A DNA stretch of 64,000 nucleotides from Liolophura sinensis (taxonomy: Eukaryota; Mollusca; Polyplacophora; Chitonida; Chitonidae): NCBI RefSeq assembly GCF_032854445.1, contig NC_088301.1, positions 17,506,018 to 17,570,017 of the forward strand, written 5' to 3'. The notes beneath the pieces are model-generated. The model saw nothing but the letters and a program-made list of their open reading frames with translations, searched no databases and was not told where the DNA came from. This document shows, piece by piece, positions 37,901-52,900 of the stretch (its first letter is position 1; each line of letters begins with the position of its first letter). The position numbers and the translations under genes were made by a program.

Positions 37901-40900
37901 AACACAACATCCGGGCACTGTCCACAGAGAACACCCAGGTGTATGGAGGGATACTCTGGTCTGAAATGTGACACAGGTAATTTGTAACAAACAAATGCTA
38001 CATGTTCTTTTCGAATTTGTGTAAAGCAATGGAGCAAAGTATCAGTGACATATTACAGTCAGTTTCCATGAAATTCACCATTAAGGAATATATTCCTCTC
38101 CATTTCTTGTTTATCATATGAGGAGGTTTTATTCTGGCAGGAACAATGAACAGTTATGTCATTCAAAGATCGAGGTAATAGATTACTTTGTAACATACTT
38201 CAACTTCTTGTACATAATTTTGGTGTTTTTTAGTTACCACACATGTGGGATATCCTCAAAACGATCTGTCGGATGCTGTGCTATAATAGTTTTAATTAAT
38301 GAGAACACATGTGTTTATCTTGAGACAATCACATCACATGCATCTCATATAAACCTTAGGTGCATTTCATATAAACAGTATTTCCATTTTAAATACTGTA
38401 TAAAATTACATGTACTCAGCTGTGATGACCGCTTCGGTGGCCTAATAGTTGCCACGAAGTCGGGAGACACAGGATCAACCCTAGATCAAGTCATATCAAA
38501 GGTTTTAAAAATGGATCTTGGGACTCTTGTCGCTCAGCACCGTTAGGTTGGAGGAGGGACAATTGACTGGTTGGACAAGTGTCAGTATAGTGTGGCTGGG
38601 TCTGGTACATGTGGCATGATACTGATAGGTGGCGGCAGCATTTTGGCGGCATGAATTAGTTCTGCCACAAAATGATATATTATATGTACATGTGCACAAA
38701 GGTAATGACTTTTCATTGTCATATGGCTAAAAAAAGTACATGTACGACATTTAGCACCAAACATAAAAACACATTGTAACCTTTAGACACACATATTAGA
38801 TTGTGAGATGAAATGTGGAAATTGCTGTAAGGTGACGGAGTCTGTGACGTTACAGTCGGTTATTGCCCTGACCGGATACCAACATGCATGCCGGGATACT
38901 CTGATGTGACATGTGACACGTTTGGGTTTCATTATTGTGACATGCGATACTATACATTTAGTGAACGATAATATAAATGATTACAGTTTAGAACATCAAC
39001 ACCGGCAATATGATACTCACAACGTTGTGAGAACATTTTAGAACCGGGAAATTCTGCTCTCTTCGAAGTGATAACAATAACATTCAAAAGAGATCAACAA
39101 TTTTACAGCCAGTTGTTAAGTCTATCAATTAAAGCATTTTAAATAGTCAATACCTCTAATCTACTGGAAATATACGTAATGGTAAAGGCTAATTCTCATA
39201 AAATACTAAATTATAGGATCGCTGCTATCTCCAGCATGCAGCCAGCACAATGGACTAAGGAATCGGGATGTAGAACTGCATGTCGAAAGTGCAAAATGCC
39301 AGGCATCCATGCGTTCAAATAGACGGTAGTAGGCGTCAACCGAAGTGGTTGTTCCGTGCAAATAATTGCAATGCAAAAAATATATAGAGTAAAACCAGAG
39401 CAGCGACTAAAGTGTGGTACCTGGCAAATGGTTACACTTAACGTTTTAGTGATGCTTTAAAGACGCAATCAGTATAAAATAGTTGACAATCATACAGCCT
39501 CCCTTAGCCTTCGGTAAAATTTGGTTTCCAACAAATGTATGTGTTATTTTGTATATCAAAAAGACAAAACTACATAGCCTTAAACAACTTATATGGAAGC
39601 TTTCTACAATTCCACCACAAGTGCAAAGAACAAAAAATAGGGAAAAATCAAATAGTATTATTAAAAAAATAACAATAATGCCGCCTATGAAATGACGTGC
39701 TTTGCAGAATGTAGAAACAACACGTGGGGGAAAGATTGCCAAGAGACATGTGGAAACTGTTACAACAAAACTGAGTGTAACGCTGTCACTGGTGAATGCC
39801 CTCTAGCGACGGGGAATCCCCGGTGTGACCTAGGATATACCGGAACTGATTGTGTAAAAGGTGAGTATGCTGTTATTTAGCGTTCTGCACATTTCCGCCT
39901 TTTCTTGAACTAAGTTGTTGAAAATATGTTTCAAAAAGAAATACACAAATGTTAACCCTTTCTTAGTTCAGCCTAACTACCCTGTAATACGGAATATATA
40001 TGTCTGACTGGCATTGGTGACCTTTCCTACACTTTTCTTTTGAGGCTGTCCAGGAGAGAATCATTAAAGTTACTCTGTGTTCCTTCAAAAACAACGGTGC
40101 AAGATTTGTGGATTATATGTTACTATTTCTGTAACGCGTATAGCTTTGCAATTTACGTTTCCCGTGAAATAATTAGGTACAACGTGTATGTGCCCCTTAA
40201 ACAAAAACTATGTAAATTTTTAGGGCTCACATGGCTCAATAATGGTTGCAATTTTACCGCATTGTATATTATTAGTTACATGGTTACTCAGTGATAGGAT
40301 ACGCAAATATATGGTGTTAAAAATTCTCACACTGAGTGAGGCGTCAGGCGCAACGAATTTACCCTACAAAGACCCATCAATTCAGTGCAGAAGACCGATG
40401 TATAGTCGAATCGCGCTTTATCAATATGACCATAACATGACTCAAGAAAGGGAGATAACCTACTTACAAGAACCATTTGACGTTGTCTGCAGGAAATGAG
40501 AATATCTCTGTACCCTACTTTTTGCCAAATAAGGGACAACATGAGGTTGCTGTACATATACGTGAGCCAGTTGTTTACTGTCGAAAGAGCAAGCTAAGCC
40601 CCATGACCCCCAACTATTAACAGCATGCCTAAATGTGTGGGCATGTTTTCCCTCAGAGGTATATGACTACATAGAATCCAAGTTAAACTTCATCTTATTA
40701 ATAAGGCTCGCTTAGCTTTTTTTTCTGTTCTGTTACACCATACCTTTGAGAGGCCCCATAAGCCTTTAAGATTGAATCCCAAGAAAAAACACCAAAACTG
40801 AATCAGAAAGTCACCTTTACTTGTATTTATTTAGACATTATTAAGTATTAAATCAACCTACGTTTGTTCTCTTTCTCACAAGTTTACAATTACGTTAGCA

Positions 40901-43900
40901 CAGCATTTGCATATTCTGTGGTGTCTTTCTTCATGGGTGCTCTCTTGCCAACAGGTTTACAGCAACGTTAACACAGCATTTGCATATGCTGTGGTGTCTT
41001 TCTTGATAGGTTTGTTATTTTACCTTGCAAAAGTACACTCTGACCACCAACCTCCGGTTTTTCTAATTCTGTCAATAGGTAATGAACACGGGTTGACCTT
41101 TGAAACAGAGGCTGCCATCACACTGTGAGGCTTATATTTAGTAACATCTATTCCAGACCCAAGCAAGCAAATTTTCAACCACCTACAAATTGTGTCCCTA
41201 CTGACTTTAAAATGAGATTTGACATAACCGATGAATAGTTTGGTTTTACTCTTTCTAAGACTATTTGTGCGCTTAATATATTCTACTAGCGCCGTATATA
41301 CACAAAGTCTCCTATCTGTTGGATAGGCCATAACCTATCCTAGATAACCTATATTAGATAAATCTTTGTAACTCCCATATTTAGAGGATTATATCCAGGT
41401 CTGCTCTGCTTCAAGTCCGAGACAGTAAAACTAAACGTAAACATACCAACACTTGTGTGCATATTATTAATGTCTAACAAATGAAATGTTTCACTTCTAA
41501 TTGCAGTCATAAGAGCAATCACTATTGCCGTCCTAATGCTAAGGTCTTTAAGTGAAATAAATTTATCTGGCGATAAACTTTTAATGCACCACAACACTTT
41601 AATGACACCCCATATTTCTAAATATATTGGGTAAGGTGGCCGTTCATTGAAAAAAGTCATCATAGATCTTATTACTAAAAAGCTCTGCTTGTGCGAAAAT
41701 GCAGAACTACAGAAATATCTCCTGGCACTGGATCTGTTTGTTGCCTATTGCAAAAATCCGCCTATCTGGACACATAGGTGTTGTATTGTTTTTGAGTTTA
41801 TGGCTTCCAGGAAAATGTAGGATGAAATTGGCAGCGTGTGTTGAAATGTTCTGGTTTTTAACAGATCTCCTGACAATCTGGATGCTAAGAATTTTAGTTT
41901 CCCCTGACGAGGGTGCAGGGCTGAGCTGTGGGAAAAAGCCAGTAGATCCGTGCTTTGTGGAAAATACTATGGTACTGCTGTCAGTATGCACAGCAAAGGG
42001 AGAAAACCAGGTTTTTATAAGCCAGGCAGGGTCTATGAAGATGCTGGTCCCCTCATCTTCTCCAATCTATTGTAGACACGCTGGGTATAAGGCTAAAAGG
42101 TGAAAATGGGTAGAAATAAATGTTAGACCAAGAGACTGTAAAAGCATTTACATGAACAGCAGGTGAATGTCCTAGAAACATACTTGTCCAACTTTAGCAT
42201 TTAGACGAGATACAAACAAGTCGTTCTCTGGCTTCCCAAACCTCATCACAGTTTTCTAATAGACACCTGTGTGTAACGCCCACACTGTGCGGTCATAGAA
42301 AATTCTATTCTTCTAGTCTGCTGTGTGATGAGTCTTCTCAAGTATGTTTTTAGATGTGTTTAGAGGCCGAGATCCAAAATCTGTCCTGAGATACACCAGT
42401 TCCACACTTGTACACCAGGTCATTAACCAGGATTGACTTTGTCGCTCCCATGCGATTGACTTGACCTCACCGCATTAGTATAATCCACGACTGGATATGA
42501 ATATCATTGTCACACTTAGCAGAAGTACGCAGCGCCAAATAGCTTCACAGTAACTCCAAATAACTTATATTTTAATAAGTTTTCTGAACAAGCACCCCAA
42601 AGTAGATTGGAAGCTTGGCAACTTACATTTTTTGTGTCGGGTTTGCGAAATAAGTTGCGTTTTTGACATTGCAGTTCCTCAGCCCACTAGTGGAGGTCTT
42701 TTTTATTTATCCTATAATTTTTTTTAAACCATCATAATCACCCACTGCCTTTGAGGACATTTATTTTGTTCCTTTCTAAGCTTCTGTTCTGTGGCATATT
42801 CGACCCCAGAACAAAAAGAAACCATGGTACCTATTAGAGATGCCAACTGTTGACTATTTATTCTTTTATTTGACCAGTGAACGGCATCTATCTATCAACA
42901 TATCTCCCTTTCCTTTATCATTGTAACTTCCATTTTCCCTCTTTCAATATAATAAACCTAAATTGTTTATTTTTAAGCTTAGTTTTTGAACATTGATAGT
43001 AAATCATAAAGATTCAAGCAAATCAACAGATGTTTCTAAAGTTTGCCGTAGAGACCAGGTAGGGAGTCAAATTCAATTGTCCAACCATAGGCAGTTTCCA
43101 GTGTACTTTCATCAGAAATTATTTGTCTCTATTTACTGATATAATCTTTATTACGACCTGCCGTAAAAGGTTGCTTATTTCCATTTAATTGATCAACAAC
43201 TGCCTTCGGCGTCGTTAATCTCTGCTGGTTTTGCTCCACCTGTTTCTCTGTGAACCCGTCTGCAGGTTGGGACGACCCCATCGGCAGTTTAAACCTGTGC
43301 TGCCGGTGTAATACGGAATACCTGACCTCTGAACTCCATGCTTCTTCGTCCACTATTTCGGAGGCTAACAGCCATCCGATTGACATCTTGTATGCTCTCT
43401 ACCTTTTTCTCCAGTTTACTCCCAAATAAAAATTTGCAGTAAGCAACTGGGGATGAACATAAACGCTGGTAATCTGGACTCAGCATAGCCTTCATAATCT
43501 CACGTCGTCGAAGATATAAATTATGAAAATTAGTATGTCTCAGTAAAGCGAGTGCATGCAGGCACCAGCAGGATGCCCGCAGACTCTTATTCCCTTTTTG
43601 CAGGCTTGTAAGATATCGGAGTGACGCAAATTCCTGCTTTAACCAGACAAGGCAGCGTTACTTTAAGTTTGCTGTCCATTATTAAAGTAACAGTGGTTAG
43701 AATGCCCCATACTAGTTGCTTAAAACGGTTACCGTTCAAGCATTTATATTTTTCTGGTTTCAAATTGTATTTAGATAAGTCTTTATAACGCTCATCCTCA
43801 ATTCCATTTTGAAATTATCCACTAACAATCTCCGCCTCGTCTCATCTACATTTCCCTCACATTGTTCATGGAGAGCATTTTCCTCCTCAACATCGGGGAT

Positions 43901-46900
43901 TTGATCACCCTCCCGGTCTATAAAAGACGACAGACGAGTTAGTTATTCAGGTGGCTCATTAAGGGTGAGAATCAGAGTCTCGCCCTAATCATATTTATAG
44001 TCGGACCACAATGAGGCCACTTTACCGCTGATTTCAGTCTGACTAGCCAATATTTTAGTCGACACTTTTCTAGTTTCAGAACTGCCTTCCTATGTTTGTT
44101 TCGTAGGAAGCTTTTCCTTTTCTTTGGAAGGTTTAGATTTCCCTTTACAATGCTTTTGCACTAAAACTGAACCACCGCATGGTTCAGGACAGTGTTGACC
44201 TACTTTCTTCCTACTTTCTACTGTCTTGCAATGGCTGCATGCCATGTTGACTCGTTGACCCACCGCGTGACTCAACTACTATTAGGAAACCATGTTACAG
44301 AACTTTCACCGAATCCAGCGCATTTTGATTGACCACTGCTTGTCAAGAACCAGCCTCGCTGAACCTAGTAGTTCTAAGTTTCGTAATTACACCAACCATA
44401 TCTGGTACAAACACGTATTTTGTCTCCAACACGGGCGATATCATAGGACATAACTGCCCACGACAAACACGTTGTTAGCACTGGCTCACACAGGCACATG
44501 ACAATCTCATTGGGTCCCTCAGAGGTATGACCTAACAGAGCTTTGTTTTGATCGGCTCTCAGTTGTGTGACTGTATGGTACTTAGTTCATTATTTAAAAC
44601 TAATCTATGACTTTAATTGACCACACCAACTTGTGAACATAACTGTTGGAAAATCCAATCGTTGAGAAATAATTATATGCTAGGTTTAGACCATAGTGAA
44701 CACGTGCGGCAAATCATCTTGACCTATGCCATTAATGTGGTTATGGTAAAGCTATTCTCCACAATCACCAAATACAACGCCTCGCTCAGTGGCATTATAC
44801 TGACACCGGACCAACAAGTAATTTTTTTATTTGTCAAGCGGGGTTATACCAACGTATCTCGACTCAAACATGCATGTTGTCAAGGTCGTGCCAAAGTAAG
44901 AATACACTAGCAGTAGACAGAACTCCTTGAGATAATAAGTATTCAGGGTTTTCTGGTAGTTGCTGTTTTCACTTCAGAAGCACAAATATCACCTGGCCGT
45001 AAGGTTGACCCTGCATACATAGGCGGTGGAGTGGCTGCAGCTGTCGTGTTGATCACTATAGTTGTTGTTGTTGTCATGGTCACAGTTAGGTATGTATACT
45101 TGATACCTTGTGTTCCCACTGCAGACACCCTATTGGTACATAGAAATACATGTATTACGTCAATGTAGGTTCAATACAACTGTATGTTAAAGGATTCTGT
45201 TGATTACCAGCTCCATACCGGTACAAGGATACGTGTTGGGAGGCACTTACGGGCGTTTGATCAAAATGGCACATTGCTTTACTATGATGGGTTACAAGTC
45301 AAGTTCAAGTTTTGGAACTACTCCTCTATAATAAACAATCATACTGCTGGTTTTCCATGTTTTGTACTATTTTTTCAAAACAGTTAGATTGGCTATTCAA
45401 AATTGATTTATTTTATTTATTTATTTAATTGCTGTTTTACTCTGTACTCAAGAATATTCCACTTACACGACGGCGGCCAGCATTATGGTGGGTGGAAACC
45501 GGGCACAGCCCGTGGAAAACAAACGACCATCCGCAGGTTGCTGGAAAACCTTCCCCACATACGGCCGGAGAGGTATTCAGCATGAGCTGGACTTGAACTC
45601 ACAGCGAACGCATTGGTGAGAGACTCCTGGGTCATTACGCTATGTTGGCGCGCTAACCAACTGAGCCACGGAGGGCCACCATTCTGAATTGAAATTTTAT
45701 ATATGATTTCATGGAGACAGGCTGCAGGCATCGTTTGAGATTAGGCCACTTTGACACAAATTCTCAGTTTTCATTCCGGTATTTGGTTATTGTTCTGACA
45801 GCTTATATCGATATGGGATATACTTGCTCTCACAAAACTTTGCACACGTCTTGATTTTGAAAGAAGATAAAGCCATACGAATTCTTAAATCTGTTACCAA
45901 TTCACCGTCATAGATTATGTTTTTGTACGGCTTGTTAATTAAATTATGCTCCAGTGGATCACCTTTTCCAATGCAAGTATGTTTTTGATTATGCAGATAT
46001 TACAGAAGACGACGTAGAGAAGCCCACAAGTCTGATGATCATGACCATCAGACAGAGGGTAGAATATTCCAACCAGATAACAGGGAGCCACAGGATAACA
46101 TAGGTATGGACATCAACAGTTAAACCTAATCTACCAATAAACTCAAATTACACTGGCATGAAATTGTGCATTTTTGTGGCTCAGTTGCCAACAGCGCTGG
46201 CTGCGTGCGACTACCAGTCTCCTGACCAGTAAGATCAACAGTACGAATCCAGCTGTAGCTGTTTGCTTGTCAGGTAGCTGGTTTATTATCAGGACACTCG
46301 TGAACAGGGAAGTAGATTCCCCTGCTGCCCTTGGTGGCAATACGCTGTCAACGGTTTTTTGTACACCCGTCTGTGCAGTCGTATATTGAAGAAGAGGAAA
46401 AAATATAAAATCATATCAAAATCCGATAAAAAAATGTGCAAACCTATTTGCAAAGATGCTTTTTAATTGATTGTTTTCTAATTTTCGTTAAAGAGAAAAA
46501 AACACCAGAAAATCATTTTGTATGGTGGGTATTTGGGACCTCTTGGCACATACTGTCGTTGCGTAAAATGTTATGACTGAGGACATAACACAGGCTTGAT
46601 AAATATATTTACGTCAGAACTGGCTTTCAGCTAGCAAATGTGTTCATCCAGAATTTTGATAATGTCTATACTTTTAATATGTTCATAAATATTATCATAA
46701 TTCAGAATAAATTGATATGTTTGGGTTTAACCAACAAATTAACATAGAAACGAATTTATTAGACATACATCACTTTTATATTTAAAGCATTATTATGCAA
46801 AGACAATATATACAAATCCCAAATACCCACCGTGCAAAAATGATTTCCAGTTGACTTTTCTCCTGAAAGAAAAAATCGAACAAAATATTAAAGATCAATT

Positions 46901-49900
46901 AAGTTTTCACCCTGTTTTATCTGATTTGTATGTTGTCCTCACCTATTATGCTTGACGTTCCACCAATTCATTGTGCACGTACTTACGTAGCAAAGGGGGA
47001 AATTCGTCATCAAATTGTGATTAATTGTCAGTAATAAGTTCGTCAGTTTACCCGGGCACAACTACACCTATAATTGCATGGTCACCATGGTATAATTAAA
47101 CAATTCTTGAGCATAGAGTTTCAGTAATTGTTCAACCGATCAGTCAATAATTTAGACGTGTTTCACGAAGTCTTGCTCAAAACTGAAAGAGTTTGTTGTT
47201 TGGGTCTTCGAGCGTTTATGATCAGAACGACCTATTTATGTCTATTTAATACTTGAAAAACCACTGTTAAGAAAGCCATAAACAAATTTCTAGTGTACAT
47301 GTACATGCTTCACATTTCACAGCGTTTGAGGACGACAGCAATGATCCGGATGACGAATCACAGGGTGACGTCAATCCTTACGTTAACGCTGACGTCGTCC
47401 CCTCTACGGTGCCTGTCGAGGAGTTCCCAGACTACTTCGTGAGGAGAAATGCCGGAAAAGGATTCAAGAAAGAATTTGAGGTAATGACACATTTTGTAGG
47501 TCGGTAATGCCGTCGGCTACCATAGCCCCAAGATTACATGATAATGAATGGAATTGCTGTGGCTTAAAAGACCTGTCCCACTCACCTGTGAAAATGTTTG
47601 TGTTCACAAGTGATCTGCTTTAGGTTTCGTTCCATATGTTTGTGCCATTGTGACAACGGTTGCCATTCATTTTAATATAGGAATCTCTGAGCTATACTAA
47701 CCAGTTATCGAAATTTACCCGGTGAGAGATAGGAACGAAAACATGCAGAAAGAAGAGGTTTAAATGTGAATATATAAACACAACTTTTTATGTATGTCTA
47801 TAATGTCTTCCAGACATTCCTGGTGGGCTTGCAGGCAAAACACACTGCGGCGGACAGACCCAAGAACAAAGCCAAAAGCCGTTATCGCAGCCTTGTAGCG
47901 TGTGAGTATTTTAGCTTAGTCGTGGTATGTAACCTGGCTAAACTGCTCTAAGATGAAAAAAATGCTGCAGCTTTAAAGATTATATCTTTAAAAAGGATAC
48001 ACGAATGTTTTGGAATAATCATTGATTCTGCGGATCCAAAACCATATCACACTGTCGACCTACCTGACGTTACTGGTAAAATCCTCACGTTGGTAGAAGC
48101 TTACTTAAGTTACGGCCTCTCTAACATAACAAGGGATTGAAGGCGTTATCTGAGCAGGAATGAAGCGGAATATTTATTTTGGTTCCCAAGGGTGTGCATC
48201 TGTACAAGTAATGACAACACAAAAGCACAACCAAGGCAAAAAAAAAAAATGAAGGTGGAAAAATGTACCTTAAATAGCTGGAATCACAGAATAAGGTAGT
48301 TTCCAATCCGAACTCTTGTCACCACTAACGGTAAAAAGGCGCCATGTGTCATGGGACTTGTCAGAAATGTAAGGCAACTATTTTCATTGCATTTACTATA
48401 CAAAAATAGTTCTTAAAAGTTTCTCATAAAGGGAGGCGAACGAAACTGAAAAACGGGACATTCGTGAGCATAAGACTCACCTGAAGAGAAGATGTGATAT
48501 ATTATGTGCCTTTAAAACACAGCGAGACAGGTGATCGGTCGTCTCCAAGTGTATGCTAGACTGGCGTGGTACATCTTTAAGCTTACCTCTTCTTAAGAAG
48601 TTGGGATAAAAAATGTTGATGTTTTTCTTTATCTTTGTTTGTTAGTAACGATGTAATTGGATACAGACATAATATGTAGTTACGTTTCAAATGATTTTTT
48701 TTCAAATGAAATTATTTGAACGGTATATAATAACATTGTCCTTTCTTTAAGTGTGCTTCAGGTCACATGGATTAATCTAACTCAGCAAATATCAGATATT
48801 GGGCTAAATCTATACTCCATTGTATATGTGTTCCAGATGACCCATTCTAGGGTGTTGTTGTCCGTAACAGATGACCAGGACACGGATTACATCAATGCTT
48901 GTTATATCAATGTAAGTTATAACATTTAAAACAGAATCTGGTAGATTAACTTACTAATTATAAGATGTGTCGGAAAACAAGTACAGAGCACAGATTGTTT
49001 TGATATGCCTACAGCTACCATAATTGCGGTTAGAATTGATTTTTAGTATTCGAAGAAGTGTGAAAGACATCTAGCATTACGCATGCAGAACTAAACGCAA
49101 CTGTTTTATAGATCGTATCCGATACCTGTATTTCCATATAAGGCGCGCTGATGGACGTTTTCTACTGGCTAAATAGAATGGTGACTAATTCATTTTCACA
49201 TTTACAGGGTTACAACGAACCAAAGAAGTACATTGCTTCACAGGGTAAGTAATATATTTGAACTGGTTGGACTTGTAATCATTGTTTAGAATATAAAGGG
49301 GTGCTAGAAAAGAAACGCATCATTGAATCATCACATAATAAATTTGGTTTTAATGGAAAATAGGGGAAAGTGTAAACTATGCCGTCATTTTGAACAAAAT
49401 TGCAAATTGAGAGTCGGAATGTTTGTAACCATAAGCAACTAATGGCCATTCAACAATGGCATTCGGTCACAAGTGAATGTTCACAGCTGGATGAGCTGTT
49501 ATTATCATGGACCACCTGTACGGCATTTGTCTTTGGGAGAATAAAGAAATGGTCTGCGCCAGTTTCTTCAAAACATTGCCATAGGAAAAATACTCAATTG
49601 CAAAGAGTAAATATTAATATTAAAAAACTGATCACTTTAAAAAAGAATAATATACGTCCATTAATTTAGACGAAACGTACTGAAGATTGAAGACTAAACC
49701 ATTGTTTTCAGATTCTCCTCTCATCTTATTCATATCATCGGAAAGATCCCAACTGTTAAAATCGCCATTGTCATGAATTTTATAAACATTTTATGAAATG
49801 ACTTTTGTATAGGGCCCAATGATGTCATCCTGAACGATTTTCTGCGCATGATCTGGGAACAGAAGTCTGGGAAGATCGTCATGGTGACCAACCTAAAAGA

Positions 49901-52900
49901 GGCAGCAAAGGTACATATGTGTGTTACAAGGCACCCTGACAGTGTCCGTAAAGTACTGAAGTAGAGCCGTGACATCATTGGAGAAAGCCTGAAAAAGGAA
50001 TTCCAGAAAAAACAACCCCAGAACAAATGTGTTTATGCGTCTATAAAGAATCCTACAAGAAGCTTCATAAATATAACTTTGCTTTTGTGGTGTTGCACAA
50101 AAGAGATATCTCAGTTCAAAGTGAAGAAAATTGCGCACATTAGGACAGTCGCAATCGCCACCCGGTTGTCAGTTTTAACCAACGAGACCTGAGATATTAT
50201 ATAACCCGAGGACGCATCTATTTCCGCTTACGTCACCCGATCCCAGTTATGGCCCCTTAACTATATATAAGTGAGGTACAAATGGGGCGACAATCTGTAT
50301 TCTGACATATTGCTCCAGCATGGCACATTGTCTCGTTAGAATTGTTAATTAAAAGTTGACTAAAATGGAGAAACTGTACTAAAACGTCAGAAAAAATACC
50401 GTTTAGATCTGTTTCGCCTATCTTCATAAATAACTGAGGTTATACTATTTGCTGTCTTTTCCTGTAATGAAACCCTTTGCAGGCAGTTTTGTTGTGTTAC
50501 AAACGTTTCCGAAAACGGATTCTTTACAAACTTATTTCGATGTTGTACGCATTCCGGTTTTTTATGCGAAGTTTTTGACAATTTACCATAGTTCACTCTG
50601 CTCAAAAATCAAAAGGTGATTTATAATATGGGAGCACGAGAATCATCGACAGCTTAAATATGAGCACCAACAATATCCAGGTGTACATGCTGTTTCTGTT
50701 GTTAGACCAAGTGCTCTCAATACTGGCCTGATGAAGGATCAGAGAATTTTGGTCTGATCACAGTGACATTACTGGAGGAGGAGAATTACGCGGATTTCAC
50801 CGTGAGAACTCTGCAACTGACACACATTAAGGTAAGATAAAAAGAATTACACATGTACTTGGTCACAGGTAACTGGTTGAATACGGCATCTTGTCAATCT
50901 GCTCAGTATGGGGTTTTATTCCAATTGTTCATGTAAAACCTTTAAAGAGATGCTCAACGACCTTATTTTCACACTAATACTCCTTAAATACAATATTTAT
51001 GCAGTGTTCGTCTGTAAACTGCATTAAAAAAAAACTATTTTATTAGCTACCTCCATTTAAAAAAAAAAGCATTGAAATTGAACCTTCTGCCTATCTAGTC
51101 GACAGCGGAGCCTTGGTGGGGTGACGTCATGCCGTGAATACGTGCCGGGATTATGTATTGAAAGCCCTGTAAAGCATAGCCGAATACATTAGCCCCGCAG
51201 ATGCAGTTTTTCAAAAGATATCGTGTGACTTAATCTATAATTACTCCTACATATACACGTCCTAATTAGCACCCTGAAAATAAGATAAGTAAAATAGTTT
51301 TACAACGAATAGTTTAAAACATAGGCTACAGGAGTTAGATCCGGGAACAGCCTGTAGAGCATAGCAGTGGGCGATACGATGACCGAATTTCGCTCATATA
51401 TCACACGTAAATGACACAGATGCGCTCCGGCCTGGTTTGTCCCACAAGAATTGGACATCCACCGCACTATGGTAGTACCTGTGGAGAATATGGCGCTGTT
51501 TCCCAGTTAGAAGACAAGACTGCCTGGCTGCGACCGAAATAAACACGTCACGTGACAACACGTGGAAAATCTACAACTATAAACATGCAATGTACTGTTA
51601 CATGCCAAACATAATAAACCTCTTAGTACCTGTGCCTGTTTGAATCAATACCAAAAGCAATAATGTTACCAGACAAAGCCAAGAACGAAATGAAGAACAT
51701 ACAATATAATATGCATATCCATCTTACTTACAAGTCTACAAAGATGAGGATAAACGCCACAACGAACATTCGCTATTCCTCTCACAGGGATTTAATACAC
51801 CGTATTTCATCACTAATTTTGTCCGTGTTTAACGAACCGGTCACCGCTATTTTAACGTCAGAAGCAACAAAGCTTTCGTCAGTTCCACTACATATAAAGG
51901 TTACATTTCATGGGATGTTTCGATGTACATCAACCTGTTTGAATTTGTCATTAATTAACAGTGCATAAGTATTCTGATGGATACAAACTACCCCGCGCCC
52001 CACCCCCACCCACCCCCACCCTACACCGTTTTCAGCCGACCTATACCTGTCCTAATATGAATACCATTATGTGCAGAAATTATTAAAGGGTAATCGTCAC
52101 CAGGCCCATTGATCTTTCTCATTCACTAAACGCTATGTTGATGATCTGCTGGCTTCAAACAATCCACGTATAACAAAGCCAATGAAAGATATTTACCCAC
52201 CTTCGCTGGATTTAAAGGAGACTGCAGACTCACCACATGACACATCTTATCTGGACATGTATGCATATTTGCACAGAGACCAGAATGTTTTCCTCTCTCG
52301 CAGACTTTACCACTATCCCAACAGGGATAGTTGGGATGGTTTCAATTTTGAAATTGTAAATTACCCTTATTTGGACAGCAATATAAGGTTCCTGCATATA
52401 ACGTGTACATATCTCGTTCTCGTCTTGTAGCAATTGTTAAATCCTGTGGGATGTGTAACGGTTTCAAACGATTCACAAGTTATTACTGCAAAAAATAGTG
52501 TGTCAAAGTTATCAAACGCCTTCACTCCAAGTTTCTTACGTTTTACAATGATTGCAATTCTCGTTTAATTACACTACGGACAGAGCATCCAGAATCTCTC
52601 GTGTTCTGCTTTATAATTGTGTCTAATATCGCTTAACCCGCGGCGAGGGATGGTATATTCATCGTGTTGAATTAGATCCCCACGTCGGATATATAAACAG
52701 TTGAAATCAAATCGCGACTGAGATACATATTTTGTTATCGACAACTTATGTTCTTGCATGGTACACACTTTATTACTAATTTCACTCAGTCGCCTAGGGC
52801 ATGTCTTTCCGTTTTCCAACATCATTGAAAACTGCTGACTGTTTCTCTTTGTATATGACTCCATTCTACAGTACTGCTCGATCATAGCGACATACCTGGC

